Of a stretch of 64,000 nucleotides of DNA, positions 1 to 7,846 are shown one piece after another (the stretch's first letter is position 1; each line of letters begins with the position of its first letter). A program made the translations under genes and the position numbers. This DNA is from Nitrobacter vulgaris (GTDB lineage: Bacteria; Pseudomonadota; Alphaproteobacteria; Rhizobiales; Xanthobacteraceae). A model generated the notes under the pieces. The model worked only from the letters and a program-made list of their open reading frames with translations. It had not been told where the DNA came from and did not search any database. Location of the stretch: positions 10,454-74,453 of the forward strand of contig NZ_JAVDPZ010000019.1 in assembly GCF_031453995.1 (NCBI RefSeq). The letters are read 5' to 3'.

Positions 1-2
1 CC

Positions 3-461
3 GCCGTTCGCCTCGATCGCTTAAACGCTGGCGCGCCATTTCTCAACACGCATTCAGATTCCGACCTGAGCGATGTAATCGGCAGCGTTGTTCCTGGGTC
101 CGCCAAACTTAAGGGCGGCAAGGGTATTGCCCGTATCCGCTTATCGAACGCATCTAGCGATGCGGACATTGTGTCCAAGATTCGTGATGGCATCATTCGC
201 AACGTGTCGGTTGGCTACATCATTCATCGTGTTGAGAAAACTGAAAACGTAGATGGCGCGGATGATGAATGGCGTGTGGTGGATTGGGAGCCGCTTGAGA
301 TTAGCGCTGTTCCCATTCCGGCAGACGCCGGTTCGCAGATTCGCAAGAACGATGACAGGGCTCAGATGCCTTGTGAGTTCGTTAGCGGAACGGCCACAAG
401 CCGTAATGAGGCGGTGCTGGCACGTATGCGATGCCGACAGCGTATGGCCGGCCTCAATTGA
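3..461 (+). CDS. Phage prohead protease (HK97 family), 5' end outside window
   Basis: The frame is open from the window edge, so only the C-terminal part (about 152 residues) is present. It contains a FLNTHSDSD segment with a candidate catalytic His, then RNVSVGYIIHRVEK with a candidate catalytic Ser, then DWEPLEISAVPIPADAGSQIR, which is typical of HK97-type capsid maturation proteases. These enzymes cleave scaffold and capsid protein during prohead maturation. It is followed directly by two small phage-like ORFs on the same strand. No major capsid gene is visible, so the morphogenesis region may be incomplete. Confident on family, not on completeness. Confidence 0.8.
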   Translation, partial: AVRLDRLNAGAPFLNTHSDSDLSDVIGSVVPGSAKLKGGKGIARIRLSNASSDADIVSKIRDGIIRNVSVGYIIHRVEKTENVDGADDEWRVVDWEPLEISAVPIPADAGSQIRKNDDRAQMPCEFVSGTATSRNEAVLARMRCRQRMAGLN

Positions 462-475
462 AAGGAGTTCACGAA

Positions 476-1081
476 ATGATTGCCCGGAAGAAGAAATTCG
501 CTGACATCAGCACTGCGGCCGATATCGAGGCCGCGCTCGCTGAGTACGACATCGCCACCCTTGAGGCCAGCCTTGCCGGCGCGCAACAGCGCCGCACCGA
601 TCTTTTGCTAACTGGAACGGATCCGGAGATCCTCGCAGCTGAAGGCGAGGCAACGAAAGCACGCCTCGCGCTGGATCGCGCTGTGGCCGCGGTTTCTGAA
701 TTGACCCGGCGATTGAAGGAGGCGCGGGAGACAGAGGCGCGTGCTGCCGCGCAGAAGCATCGGGATGAAGCCGTTGCTGCTGTGGATAGGGTGGTTGCAA
801 GGATCCATAGCGAGTACGATAGCCTCGCGCGCGCAATCGCCTCCTTGGTTCAAGAGGCTGTTGCTGCCGACTCGGCGGTGCATGCGGTCAATGACGAAAT
901 ATTCCGTGGCGGCAATTATGAGAGCCTCGAACTCGTTAAGTTCGTTCACGACCATTTGGGTTGGGCGGAGAAGTTTTCGTCGCACCACAAATTTGGTGGG
1001 TCGGTATCGTTGCCGGCAATCGGGACGTTTCCTGGCGTCGGCGATCCTACACGGTGGCATGAGAAGTTAGGCGCATTATGA
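476..1081 (+). CDS. Prophage coiled-coil protein, unknown function
   Basis: About 201 residues. The start at 476 is chosen because AAAGGAG lies just upstream; an upstream ATG at 431 has no such site. Residues about 15-140 are Ala/Glu/Arg-rich with heptad-like spacing and probably form a long coiled coil; the C-terminal 50 residues are less biased (FHKFGGSVSLPAIGTFPGVG-like region). It follows the protease by 14 bp and overlaps the next gene by 4 bp, so it belongs to the phage operon. I do not recognise the family. Confidence 0.65.
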   Translation: MIARKKKFADISTAADIEAALAEYDIATLEASLAGAQQRRTDLLLTGTDPEILAAEGEATKARLALDRAVAAVSELTRRLKEARETEARAAAQKHRDEAVAAVDRVVARIHSEYDSLARAIASLVQEAVAADSAVHAVNDEIFRGGNYESLELVKFVHDHLGWAEKFSSHHKFGGSVSLPAIGTFPGVGDPTRWHEKLGAL

Positions 1082-1296
1082 AGATAAACGACCGCGCCAT
1101 TATCCGCTCTCGCGAACTTGCAACGCCTCTTGCGCGATTGAAGGTGTTAGCGCCGAGGCTATTGGAGATCCTGCCGGACACTATTGGTGGATGCGCCGAG
1201 AAGCTTGGAGCAACGCGGAGGGAGGTAGAAGACGTGCACCAGTTCGTAATTGATGATGTTTGTTACCGAGATGGACGATTGGTGGCGAGGGGATGA
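1078..1296 (+). CDS. Small prophage protein, possible HTH
   Basis: 72 residues, basic N-terminal half. The start codon overlaps the stop of the preceding gene (ATGA), indicating translational coupling. The segment IGGCAEKLGATRREVEDVHQ has the spacing of a helix-turn-helix, but no known regulator is recognisable. A long inverted repeat lies just downstream (1310-1364) and probably ends the transcript. Confidence 0.55.
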   Translation: MKINDRAIIRSRELATPLARLKVLAPRLLEILPDTIGGCAEKLGATRREVEDVHQFVIDDVCYRDGRLVARG

Positions 1297-1309
1297 GGTG
1301 AGGGAGCAA

Positions 1310-1364
1310 CACATCCACCGCGCACCAGTAGCACCATTAGGTGTGTGGTTGCGCGGTGGATGTG
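1310..1364. repeat. 15-bp perfect inverted repeat after prophage operon
   Basis: CACATCCACCGCGCA at 1310-1324 is the exact reverse complement of 1350-1364, with a 25-nt loop. It sits 14 bp after the last phage ORF. No U-tract follows, so it could be a processed or factor-dependent end, or a recombination or protein-binding site. Confidence 0.6.
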
Positions 1365-1397
1365 CGACGACGCCGACCCGCTCTCGCCGGTACGAAA

Positions 1398-1745
1398 TTA
1401 GGTAGCCTTCGTGAAGAGGGTCAAAACGCCTTCCTTGTCGATATTGATAGCTACAACCTGAGCCGAGTTACGACCTTTTGCCTTAAGTGCGGATATGGCC
1501 TCAGGCGTTGCCTCGATTGTCTTCCGCAGGGAGCTCATTTGCTCCTGCTTCGTATGCGCGACAAGGTCGTCGACCTGTGAGCGCACATCTCCTTTCAACT
1601 CTTGAACATCAACAACCTGAATACTTCGAATCGCTACACCTTCCTCGGACTTCGTCTGGGACTGTGAAGGCGCAGGCGCTGCTGCCAAGGGCGGTCCAGC
1701 CAAAAGCAAAGCGAGGACTGTTGAGAAAAATGTGGACGTTCGCAT
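1398..1745 (-). CDS. Small exported protein, unknown function
   Basis: 115 residues starting at MRTSTFFSTVLALLLAGPPL, a clear signal peptide with a likely cut after PLAAA. The mature part is polar and helical (DVQELKGDVRSQVDDLVAH, then KTIEATPEAISALKAKGRN) and ends in VVAINIDKEGVLTLFTKAT. CGGGAGTGATC precedes the chosen ATG; in-frame codons further upstream do not look coding. It lies alone on the minus strand between phage genes and further cargo. Family not recognised. Confidence 0.65.
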   Translation of the reverse strand: MRTSTFFSTVLALLLAGPPLAAAPAPSQSQTKSEEGVAIRSIQVVDVQELKGDVRSQVDDLVAHTKQEQMSSLRKTIEATPEAISALKAKGRNSAQVVAINIDKEGVLTLFTKAT

Positions 1746-2050
1746 GATCACTCCCGTTTTAGGTGACGATGCATACGAAATGCATCGTCGGAAAATGTCG
1801 AACGTCAGAGGATCATACGTCAATTCGGTGGACCCGATGTGACCGCAATGTGCAAAGCGAACCCACTTTGGTATCGTGTCCAACATCCAGGACCGCCGTT
1901 AACTACTATCGATTTTCGCCGTAACGCGTCAAATGGACCACGCGTTGGCAAATCTGACTGACGACAAGGCCGATCATATAGGAATGAGGACCGGCTCGGT
2001 GAGCCGATCGTGCTGCGCCGATCGAAGGTACGACACGATAAACAGGTGGA

Positions 2051-2084
2051 GGGCCGCACAGTTAAGTTGCCGTGCGGCCCTTTT
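2051..2084 (+). terminator. Rho-independent terminator
   Basis: GGGCCGCAC (2051-2059) pairs perfectly with GTGCGGCCC (2072-2080) and is followed by TTTT. Orientation favours termination on the plus strand, although no clear plus-strand gene precedes it. Confidence 0.6.
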
Positions 2085-2096
2085 GATCCCTACAAA

Positions 2097-2243
2097 TTAG
2101 GCTGCGAAGTACACGATATAGACAACCACGAACGCAGCCATGACCATGCCCGTGCTTGCGAGAAGCACGTTACGGACCGTCGGTCCACGCTCTGCGCCTC
2201 GCGCGAGGAAGGGCAGGCAGGGACCATCAAAAAGACGAACTAT
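2097..2243 (-). CDS. Possible small membrane protein, start unclear
   Basis: A short minus-strand frame ends ARGAERGPTVRNVLLASTG and then a single hydrophobic helix (MVMAAFVVVYIVYFAA) at the stop. The amino-acid pattern looks genuine, but no ATG/GTG with a ribosome site is visible upstream, so it may be a remnant or start at an unusual codon. Confidence 0.3.
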   Translation of the reverse strand: MVRLFDGPCLPFLARGAERGPTVRNVLLASTGMVMAAFVVVYIVYFAA

Positions 2244-2418
2244 CGAGCAAGTCCTGGCGGCCGCTAAAGTATAATCCGGTTCCGCGAAATCAAGGTACGG
2301 ATTCGCGTACTTGTTGTCCTAATATTTACGTCACTAGGTTACTGGCAACGCTTCGGATAGGAGAGCCGCAAGCCCGATCACGAGATTTTCTAGTTCAACG
2401 GGCGAGCAGCATCAAGCA

Positions 2419-2799
2419 ATGGACCAGGTTATCGTCCCTGTTTTGTTATTTACCAGCGCATTGATAGGTGCGGCCGCAGGATCGCGCTTTAAAGTCTACG
2501 CTCTTGTGCCCGTAGCGATATTGATCGCTCTCGCCTTTGCCGCCGTCCTACACAAGAACGATTTCGGGGCCGAGAGCGGCATTGCCACTATAATCGCGTG
2601 TCTGGTCGTGAACCAGGCAGCCTATATAATCGTCCAGATATTCACTCCGGCAGCCAATCTACTTTCCAATGAGGTATCCGACAGCGACCCAAGCTCCGGT
2701 CGCGAGCAGGGTGTCCGCAGCGACAACGGCGATTATCGCAATCAGAAGCCATCCCCATCGGGTGCCTTCAAAGCCAGCTTTTATATCCGCAAAAGGTAG
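2419..2799 (+). CDS. Small integral membrane protein
   Basis: 126 residues. Three hydrophobic segments at about 5-22, 27-45 and 55-76 are followed by a polar tail of about 45 residues rich in Ser, Asn and Arg. GSRFKVYALVPVAILIALAF resembles a widespread family of unnamed rhizobial inner-membrane proteins. The tail composition is poor and may come from a frameshift. Function unknown. Confidence 0.5.
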   Translation: MDQVIVPVLLFTSALIGAAAGSRFKVYALVPVAILIALAFAAVLHKNDFGAESGIATIIACLVVNQAAYIIVQIFTPAANLLSNEVSDSDPSSGREQGVRSDNGDYRNQKPSPSGAFKASFYIRKR

Positions 2800-2958
2800 C
2801 AAGGTCTTACTGGCTTGGTCGATGGGCATGACGGCTATGGATCCTGAGGAGCGGGCGCAGCAGCAGCCCGCGGCCTGACCGGCGCGCTTCCAACTCAGTT
2901 CCCTTATGTTGGTTCCTTAAATTAATTGAATTGAACCTAAAATGCGTCATTTCGCCCC

Positions 2959-3272
2959 TCACGATTCTTGTGGACGGCAAATCACCGATCCCTCGCCAGT
3001 TTTCTCTTCCCCCAATTGCGGCTCTTCCGGGTTGCCGATCGGCGGTGGAGTGTCGCCGTAGACGGCCCGATAGAAGTTGATCCGTGCCATGAATACGAAG
3101 GGGCCGCCGTGCTCGGCAGCCTCGTGGAGCACTCTTGCGGCGCGCTGCCATGGCTCGGTGTTGCGCTCTTTCTTTGGCTAATCGCATATTCCGCCGCTTC
3201 GCCAAACGTCCGTATCGTGCTGCCATCTGGCATAGGAATCGGATCAGCGAAGCGGTGGGACCAGTTCACCAC
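2959..3272 (-). pseudogene. Frameshifted small conserved protein
   Basis: Two minus-strand frames together give one sensible protein. The first, from a GTG near 3272 preceded by AGGAAAG, reads WSHRFADPIPMPDGS then TFGEAAEYAI. After a frameshift near 3180 a different frame reads PKKERNTEPWQRAARVLHE, AAEHGGPFVFMARINFYRAV and runs to a stop at 2959. This resembles a small protein family common in bradyrhizobia (pattern: FDEPIPLP, EYITKLPK, then W, then HGGP and M/FARI). Neither frame alone covers the whole family pattern. A sequencing error cannot be excluded. Confidence 0.5.
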
Positions 3273-3327
3273 ATTGCTGTCTTTCCTGTCGATTGCGGGC
3301 TTTCGATCATCACTATGATGCAGCGCG

Positions 3328-3411
3328 TCAATACGAGCGCATCGCGTCGTAAGCGTGAGCGATGAATAAGACGGCGCTGACCAAAAACAGTGCGGCGACT
3401 GCGGTTTCCAT
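3328..3411 (-). CDS. 27-residue single-TM peptide
   Basis: METAVAALFLVSAVLFIAHA followed by YDAMRSY. One hydrophobic helix with a short polar end. AAGGGAAGCGTC precedes the ATG. Such very short TM ORFs recur in this window. Unknown function. Confidence 0.45.
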   Translation of the reverse strand: METAVAALFLVSAVLFIAHAYDAMRSY

Positions 3412-3518
3412 GACGCTTCCCTTAATCGTTTTGGGAAAACGTAGCTGCTCAACGTTTCAGATCGATTTCGTGAGGCTAGTAAACGTGTTTCATCCCCTCT
3501 GCGCGGGTCATTTTTTTG

Positions 3519-3591
3519 AAAGGGCCTTTCCCACGACCGCCTGATTGCTTCCGGCCGGTCTCGCCAGGTCGTCTTGACGGCGCTGCCAGTC
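3519..3591 (-). pseudogene. Decayed ribbon-helix-helix fragment (copy A)
   Basis: The minus strand reads DWQRRQDDL and, after a one-base frameshift, RPEAIRRS. This matches the C-terminal half of the intact ribbon-helix-helix protein at 18559 (DDWRRKQDDLPGRPEAVRRL). No start or N-terminal part remains. Confidence 0.45.
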
Positions 3592-3606
3592 AGACGGCTT
3601 ATGGGT

Positions 3607-3745
3607 TTAGCCCATACGCATTGCCTTCCTTAGTACCGCGAATAGCCTCCGGTACAGACGGGAGGGCCGCTTCACTGCGCGCCACTCCTCAATTGCGCTA
3701 CTGATATCTTCAGGCAGACGTACACCGACGGTGGGCGCCTTATCC
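3607..3745 (-). pseudogene. Decayed ribbon-helix-helix fragment (copy B)
   Basis: The minus strand reads APTVGVRLPEDISSAIEEWR then AVKRPSRL, the beta-strand and first helix of an Arc/MetJ-type domain. The expected PEAIR helix appears only after a shift of frame (PEAIRG), and the frame stops at 3607. No start codon is evident. It lies directly upstream of copy A on the same strand, so the two are tandem relics. Confidence 0.5.
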
Positions 3746-3763
3746 GTCAGATAATGGAATGGA

Positions 3764-4105
3764 CTAAGGCACCATAATCGGCGCGCGGTTCCTTTCCGCC
3801 CATTCTCGAAGCCTAACCACTGCCAAAAGGTTTTTCGAGCCGAAGTTGTGAGCTACATGGCTCGCCACAATGATGAATGCGTCGACCGTCTCGGTCGTGT
3901 TGGGCTGAAGCTCCTCGACTGCCATGGTGATGTCCTTGTCGCGGTGCAGCTTGCCGTCCGATATCAGCCGCTTCGCAAGTACAGTCATGCGATCCACCAA
4001 AGCAGGATCAAGATCGGCGCCTTTCAGAGGTTTGATCCGCAATACGCCAGACTCAGCGCGCACTTGCTCCCACATAGTTTCTCCACAACCGAGTTTAATG
4101 CTCAC
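3764..4105 (-). CDS. Hypothetical protein
   Basis: 113 residues, soluble, mixed helix/strand. Contains DPALVDRMTVLAKRLISDGK and AFIIVASHVAHNFGSKNL. No signal peptide or known motif. It overlaps the upstream gene (4102-4344) by 4 bp, so the two are probably co-translated. Family not recognised. Confidence 0.55.
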   Translation of the reverse strand: MSIKLGCGETMWEQVRAESGVLRIKPLKGADLDPALVDRMTVLAKRLISDGKLHRDKDITMAVEELQPNTTETVDAFIIVASHVAHNFGSKNLLAVVRLREWAERNRAPIMVP

Positions 4106-4344
4106 TCATCCAGTTTGCTGATTATGCTATCCGCATGGAGGCGAAGCATAAAAGCCGCAAAGCAACCGGCGGCGATCGAGATTAGATGCTTGAATGCAAG
4201 GGGAGAGAGAACTGGATAGACCGTCGAATTGTAAATTGCTGGATCTCGATAGGTGTCCAATGCCGGCACGATAATGCCGCCCACGGCAGCCGCAATCGCA
4301 AGTCCATTCCAGAACGATGCCCTTAGTTTTATGCGTTCGCTCAC
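4102..4344 (-). CDS. Small membrane protein (two TM)
   Basis: 80 residues from a GTG start. Hydrophobic segments at about 10-28 and 50-67. The GTG overlaps the stop of the upstream remnant frame at 4342 (GTGA) and its own stop overlaps the next gene, indicating an operon running leftwards from the ribbon-helix-helix gene at 4879. Function unknown. Confidence 0.55.
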   Translation of the reverse strand: MSERIKLRASFWNGLAIAAAVGGIIVPALDTYRDPAIYNSTVYPVLSPLAFKHLISIAAGCFAAFMLRLHADSIISKLDE

Positions 4345-4421
4345 TTCTTCACCTTCAGTCCCAACTCAACCAGCCTCCGAATAGCCTCACTGCGCGATGG
4401 CTTATCGGGCTGGCGCGTGGC
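4342..4421 (-). pseudogene. Ribbon-helix-helix C-terminal remnant (copy C)
   Basis: The frame continues directly after the TGA of the upstream 85-residue gene and reads RQPDKPSRSEAIRRLVELGL then KVKK and stop. This is the same C-terminal helix as the intact copy at 4676-4879 (RRLVEMGLRGKGK). It looks as if a ribbon-helix-helix gene was cut and its tail left behind the neighbouring ORF. Confidence 0.5.
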
Positions 4422-4679
4422 TCAATGCAGCGTCGGATAATCATCTGAGATAACTTGCGCGAGCCCTTCGGACTCCACGCTCGCTAAAAAGAAATCATAG
4501 GCAGCTTTGTCAGTTTCGAATTTCTCATCCCAAACGGTTGATGTGTCATCCTTGTCGACGACTTCAAGCACCCAGTGGGAGTCCTCTTCGAGACGATATA
4601 TGTGAACCTGGACCGTGATTTCGTCGCGCGTAAACGAGCCGGATAGCGGAGAGTCGATGAGCTTCGGGTCGTCGCTCAT
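4422..4679 (-). CDS. Hypothetical acidic protein paired with RHH regulator
   Basis: 85 residues, acidic, strand-rich (FTRDEITVQVHIYRLEEDSH, then WVLEVVDKDDTSTVWDEKF). Its start overlaps the stop of the ribbon-helix-helix gene by 4 bp, a layout repeated at 18251-18562. The pair could be a regulator with its partner (toxin-antitoxin-like), but no toxin fold is recognisable, so this is only a layout-based idea. Confidence 0.55.
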   Translation of the reverse strand: MSDDPKLIDSPLSGSFTRDEITVQVHIYRLEEDSHWVLEVVDKDDTSTVWDEKFETDKAAYDFFLASVESEGLAQVISDDYPTLH

Positions 4680-4879
4680 TTCCCTTTCCCCCTCAATCCC
4701 ATCTCCACCAACCGCCGAATCGCTTCCGGCCGTGATGGTTTTGGCTCAGGTCGTTTCTCAATCCACTTATCGACGCCCTGCATCTCGTCCGGAGGCATCC
4801 GCACCATTACAGGCACAGCGTCCACGCGCGGTCTTCCCTGCGGACGTTTTCTGATACTAGAAACTATTGACTTAGTCAT
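4676..4879 (-). CDS. Ribbon-helix-helix DNA-binding protein
   Basis: 67 residues. Basic arm (SIRKRPQGRP), beta-strand AVPVMVRMP, first helix DEMQGVDKWIEK, then RPEAIRRLVEMGL, the second helix of an Arc/CopG-type domain. Such proteins bind DNA as dimers at short palindromes; CTGATATCAG lies at 4886-4895 just upstream of its start, a plausible autoregulatory operator. It heads a leftward operon and is divergent from the 97-residue gene at 4967. Confidence 0.65.
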   Translation of the reverse strand: MTKSIVSSIRKRPQGRPRVDAVPVMVRMPPDEMQGVDKWIEKRPEPKPSRPEAIRRLVEMGLRGKGK

Positions 4880-4885
4880 TCTTAC

Positions 4886-4895
4886 CTGATATCAG
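4886..4895. promoter_or_regulatory. Palindromic candidate operator CTGATATCAG
   Basis: A perfect 10-bp palindrome 6 bp upstream of the ribbon-helix-helix start and inside the divergent promoter region shared with the gene at 4967. A related GATATCA element stands at the same place before the second copy of the module (about 18768). Operator role is inferred. Confidence 0.4.
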
Positions 4896-4966
4896 AAAAG
4901 ACAGGCCAGAACAAGGTTGCAGCCTTGTCCTGGCCCTAACCCCAGCGCGAAAGGATCTTCTGCGCC

Positions 4967-5260
4967 ATGGCTACCCAATCCAATACCACACCCGCCACCG
5001 ACGCCCATAACTCCAAGTCCTTCGATGACAGGATGTGCGAACTCACGACTGCGACCAAGATGCTGATCGATCACCTAGACAGGATTTTTGATGCCGGACT
5101 CGAACTCACTCATAAAGAGAGCGATGACGTTATGAAGGAGTGTATGGCAGCACAGTGGATTGCGCAGCGCCTCGACGAAGACGCCCATACTGTGTGGCAT
5201 GAGTTCGATCAGGACAACGACCAGCCCAGTATTGTAAAATTCAAGCAAGCGGCGGAATAG
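4967..5260 (+). CDS. Hypothetical helical protein divergent from RHH gene
   Basis: 97 residues starting MATQSNTTPATDAHN. Middle part is helical (RMCELTTATKMLIDHLDRIF) and acidic. GAAAGGATC lies about 12 bp upstream. A degraded relative (MATTTLP...) stands at the same place in the second module (18845). A terminator follows at 5269. Family not recognised. Confidence 0.6.
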   Translation: MATQSNTTPATDAHNSKSFDDRMCELTTATKMLIDHLDRIFDAGLELTHKESDDVMKECMAAQWIAQRLDEDAHTVWHEFDQDNDQPSIVKFKQAAE

Positions 5261-5268
5261 CCACCACT

Positions 5269-5296
5269 AAGCCCGCCTCGCAAACGGGGCGGGCTT
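5269..5296 (+). terminator. Rho-independent-like hairpin
   Basis: AAGCCCGCC (5269-5277) and GGCGGGCTT (5288-5296) form a perfect 9-bp stem directly after the gene ending at 5260. The U-tract is weak. Confidence 0.6.
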
Positions 5297-5330
5297 CCTC
5301 CGCGGGGGCGTTGGAGAAAAGACCTGCCTC

Positions 5331-6092
5331 ATGATGCAAACGAGAAGATTGCCCTTTCACCGATGGAAGCTGCTCATCTTTGTGGTCGCTGCCATTCTGC
5401 AACTTCCTACCGCTGCGCTCAGCCAAGGCAAAAGGCTTGATCCCTCCGAATGGCCGTTTACGTCGATGGGGCGTGTCAACGTCATAACCGGAGCAGGACG
5501 CCGGTCTCAATGTACCGGAACCCTAATTGACTCTCGTCACGTCCTCACCGCGGCTCATTGTCTCTTCAATGCCGCACGAGGCACGTGGGCTCACCCTACC
5601 TCCATCCACTTTGTGGCCGGTTACGCGAAGGGTGAATTTAAGGCTCACTCTCTAGCAGCCTCTTATGTGAAGAGTGAGGAGTTTGAGGTGACGCCGCCGC
5701 TACAGCCCGCGATGGCGTCTCGAGACTGGGCGGTTATTGAGCTTGCTGAGACGATTGACCTCAAACCGATCAGAGTTCAGCCTGCGAGCGAAGGTGACGT
5801 TGCATCGTCCGGGATCGTGAGGGCTGGTTATCGAGGTGATCGCGCCCACATTCTGACCGTTCAGCAGGACTGCTCGGTCAGGCCCATCTCTACTCCCGCT
5901 GCCCTCCTGCTTCATACGTGCAGCTCGGTTTCGGGTGAGTCTGGGTCGGCTCTCTTGAGGGTGGGGAGCGACGGTGAGCCGGAGATTGTTGGGATCCTTG
6001 TCGCCAGCTCTAAAAGCGAAAGCGCGACACCGTCATTGGCAGTACCGTCCAGCACTTTCGCAGCCGCCGTCAAAACGGCGCTCAGCCGGTAG
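5331..6092 (+). CDS. Secreted trypsin-like serine protease (S1 family)
   Basis: 253 residues with an N-terminal hydrophobic signal segment (about 10-31, ending PTAALSQG). The chymotrypsin-fold triad is visible: His in VLTAAHCLF, Asp in ASRDWAVIEL and Ser in GESGSALL. CTGTLIDSRHVLTAAHC is the usual first barrel signature. The gene stands alone after a terminator and before the integrase, so it is cargo of the island. Substrate unknown; the family ranges from housekeeping to toxin proteases. Two adjacent ATGs could serve as start. Confidence 0.8.
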   Translation: MMQTRRLPFHRWKLLIFVVAAILQLPTAALSQGKRLDPSEWPFTSMGRVNVITGAGRRSQCTGTLIDSRHVLTAAHCLFNAARGTWAHPTSIHFVAGYAKGEFKAHSLAASYVKSEEFEVTPPLQPAMASRDWAVIELAETIDLKPIRVQPASEGDVASSGIVRAGYRGDRAHILTVQQDCSVRPISTPAALLLHTCSSVSGESGSALLRVGSDGEPEIVGILVASSKSESATPSLAVPSSTFAAAVKTALSR

Positions 6093-6171
6093 ACGCAACA
6101 CGTCCAAAGCCGCTCACCGCCGCGGCCCGATCAGCATGTTTGCGGCGGGCCGCGGATCTTTCTACGGCGGT

Positions 6172-7407
6172 TCACTTCCCACCAATCGCCTTTGCGATCT
6201 CGCCACCGATGGCGTCGACAGCTCGCCGCGATGCTTCATCGGCGATATGGGCGTAGCGCTTGGTGGTGCTTGCGTTAGCATGGCCGAGGAGGGCGCCGAT
6301 GGCTGGGAGACCATGCCCTTGCCCAGCGCCTACTGCTGCGAATGAGCGTCGCAGATCGTGCAAACGAGCCTCCTTCACGCCAGCGCGTTTGAGAATGGCT
6401 TGCCAAGGTCTCTTCAGGTCAGCGCGTGGTTTCTCCTTCTTAGTGCCGGCTGAATCTCCTGCGATCACAAATGCACCGATGCGCGGAATGTTCGTCAGGA
6501 TGTCGATCGCTGCGCTTGGCAGGAACACTACCTTCTTTCCCGTCTTCGAGTCTGCCAGGCGCAACACGCCTTGATTGAGATCGACCTCTTTCCATCGAAG
6601 ATCCAAAATCTCCCGCAGCCTGCATCCAGTCAGCATCAGCAATCTTATTGCGGCGGTGACGTGAGGTGACATTACGATCATCTGGCCTTTTGGCGAGTGC
6701 TTTGCGTCGCCAGCATTAACCGGCAGACCGACCGTTTCGGCTTCGTGCATGGCCTCACCAATCGCGCGCATTTCATCCGCGTTAAGAAAATGCTCTCGCG
6801 ATTTCTCGCGATTCATATCGATCCCCGACGCAGGATTTTCGACCGCGGCCAGATAGCCTTGTTTTGCCGCCCAGCTATATGCCGCTTTTAACAACACCAC
6901 CGAGCGATTGGCGGCATACTTCGCTCCACCGACCTTCGAATGCATCCGTTGAACGTCTATGCGCGTAACAGTGACGGCCTTCATATTTCCAATTTGAGGA
7001 ACGATGTTGGTTTGTGCGAGCGAGGCGTACCCATTCGCCGTACGCTCCTTGCGCTTCTCGCGAGTTCGCCTGATGTAGAGTTCAAGCAGCTCTGCAACGG
7101 TTATGCTGGCTCTCTCGTCTGAGCGCTCGCTCGCAAGATCTCGGCCAAGGGCTGCATTGGCGATAGCCTTACGTGCAGCTTCACGGGCGGCGCTTGGCTT
7201 GAGCGTGCCAACCCGGCCTAGCTTCAACCGCTTCTTAGAGCCGCCTGCAACGGGACGAAACTCGGCAAAATAGGTGCCAGTGCCGGTGGTCGTCCGATAG
7301 AGGCCAAAACCGGCAAGATCGTCGTCGAAGTAATAGGTCGTTTTGTTCGGCACCGCCGACCTCATCAAGGTATCGACCGCCGGCCCTGTGATTTTTAGCT
7401 TAGTCAT
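6172..7407 (-). CDS. int: Tyrosine site-specific integrase
   Basis: 411 residues with the P4-type layout: N-terminal arm-binding domain (FDDDLAGFGLYRTTTGTGTY, about 25-90), core-binding domain (about 105-190) and catalytic domain. Catalytic residues visible are Arg in LTGCRLREILDLRW, His-x-x-Arg in RLHDLRRSFA, His in LLGHANASTT and the nucleophile Tyr in KRYAHIADE. It reads away from an adjacent partial tRNA-Lys (7556-7604), as expected for an enzyme that integrates into a tRNA 3' end. It appears intact. Length is normal for the family. Confidence 0.92.
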   Translation of the reverse strand: MTKLKITGPAVDTLMRSAVPNKTTYYFDDDLAGFGLYRTTTGTGTYFAEFRPVAGGSKKRLKLGRVGTLKPSAAREAARKAIANAALGRDLASERSDERASITVAELLELYIRRTREKRKERTANGYASLAQTNIVPQIGNMKAVTVTRIDVQRMHSKVGGAKYAANRSVVLLKAAYSWAAKQGYLAAVENPASGIDMNREKSREHFLNADEMRAIGEAMHEAETVGLPVNAGDAKHSPKGQMIVMSPHVTAAIRLLMLTGCRLREILDLRWKEVDLNQGVLRLADSKTGKKVVFLPSAAIDILTNIPRIGAFVIAGDSAGTKKEKPRADLKRPWQAILKRAGVKEARLHDLRRSFAAVGAGQGHGLPAIGALLGHANASTTKRYAHIADEASRRAVDAIGGEIAKAIGGK

Positions 7408-7555
7408 GACCTACCGAGATTTATAGCCACTATATAGCCAGCATTCTTGATACCGAGCGAAATAAATCAAGAGGGCATGGGTTAGATAGCATTGGATTTA
7501 CGGTAATTACAGTAATGCCATCCAACGTCAGGAATGGCTATAAAACAGGCTGTTT

Positions 7556-7604
<49 letters not shown>

Positions 7605-7846
7605 TCCAGTTCGTAGGGATCGAACTCGGTGGCACATCCGTCAATTTGTCGCGCATATTGCGGGGTTTTGGCGATGCGTTGAGTCTCTGCGCGCGTCTCT
7701 GGCCTCAAAAATCTTGCCAAAGAGCGCTCTGTCTCTGCATCGAAAATTCTCGTTCCTGGCCGAGCGGCGGAGACCGGTTCGTTGACTGGGTGAGGCAGCC
7801 AGTTCAACGCTCTGCAACCAGTCGGTTCAACGGGACATAGCCGGCG

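Larger units (their letters stand above)
1746..2418. other. Mostly non-coding stretch
   Basis: No long gene is convincing here. It holds a strong terminator-like hairpin (2051-2084) and one possible short minus-strand TM ORF ending at 2097, listed separately. Confidence 0.5.

Noticed and set aside
4422..4879. Classical toxin-antitoxin pair
   Set aside because: Layout fits, but the partner protein shows no known toxin motif, so I did not assign that function.
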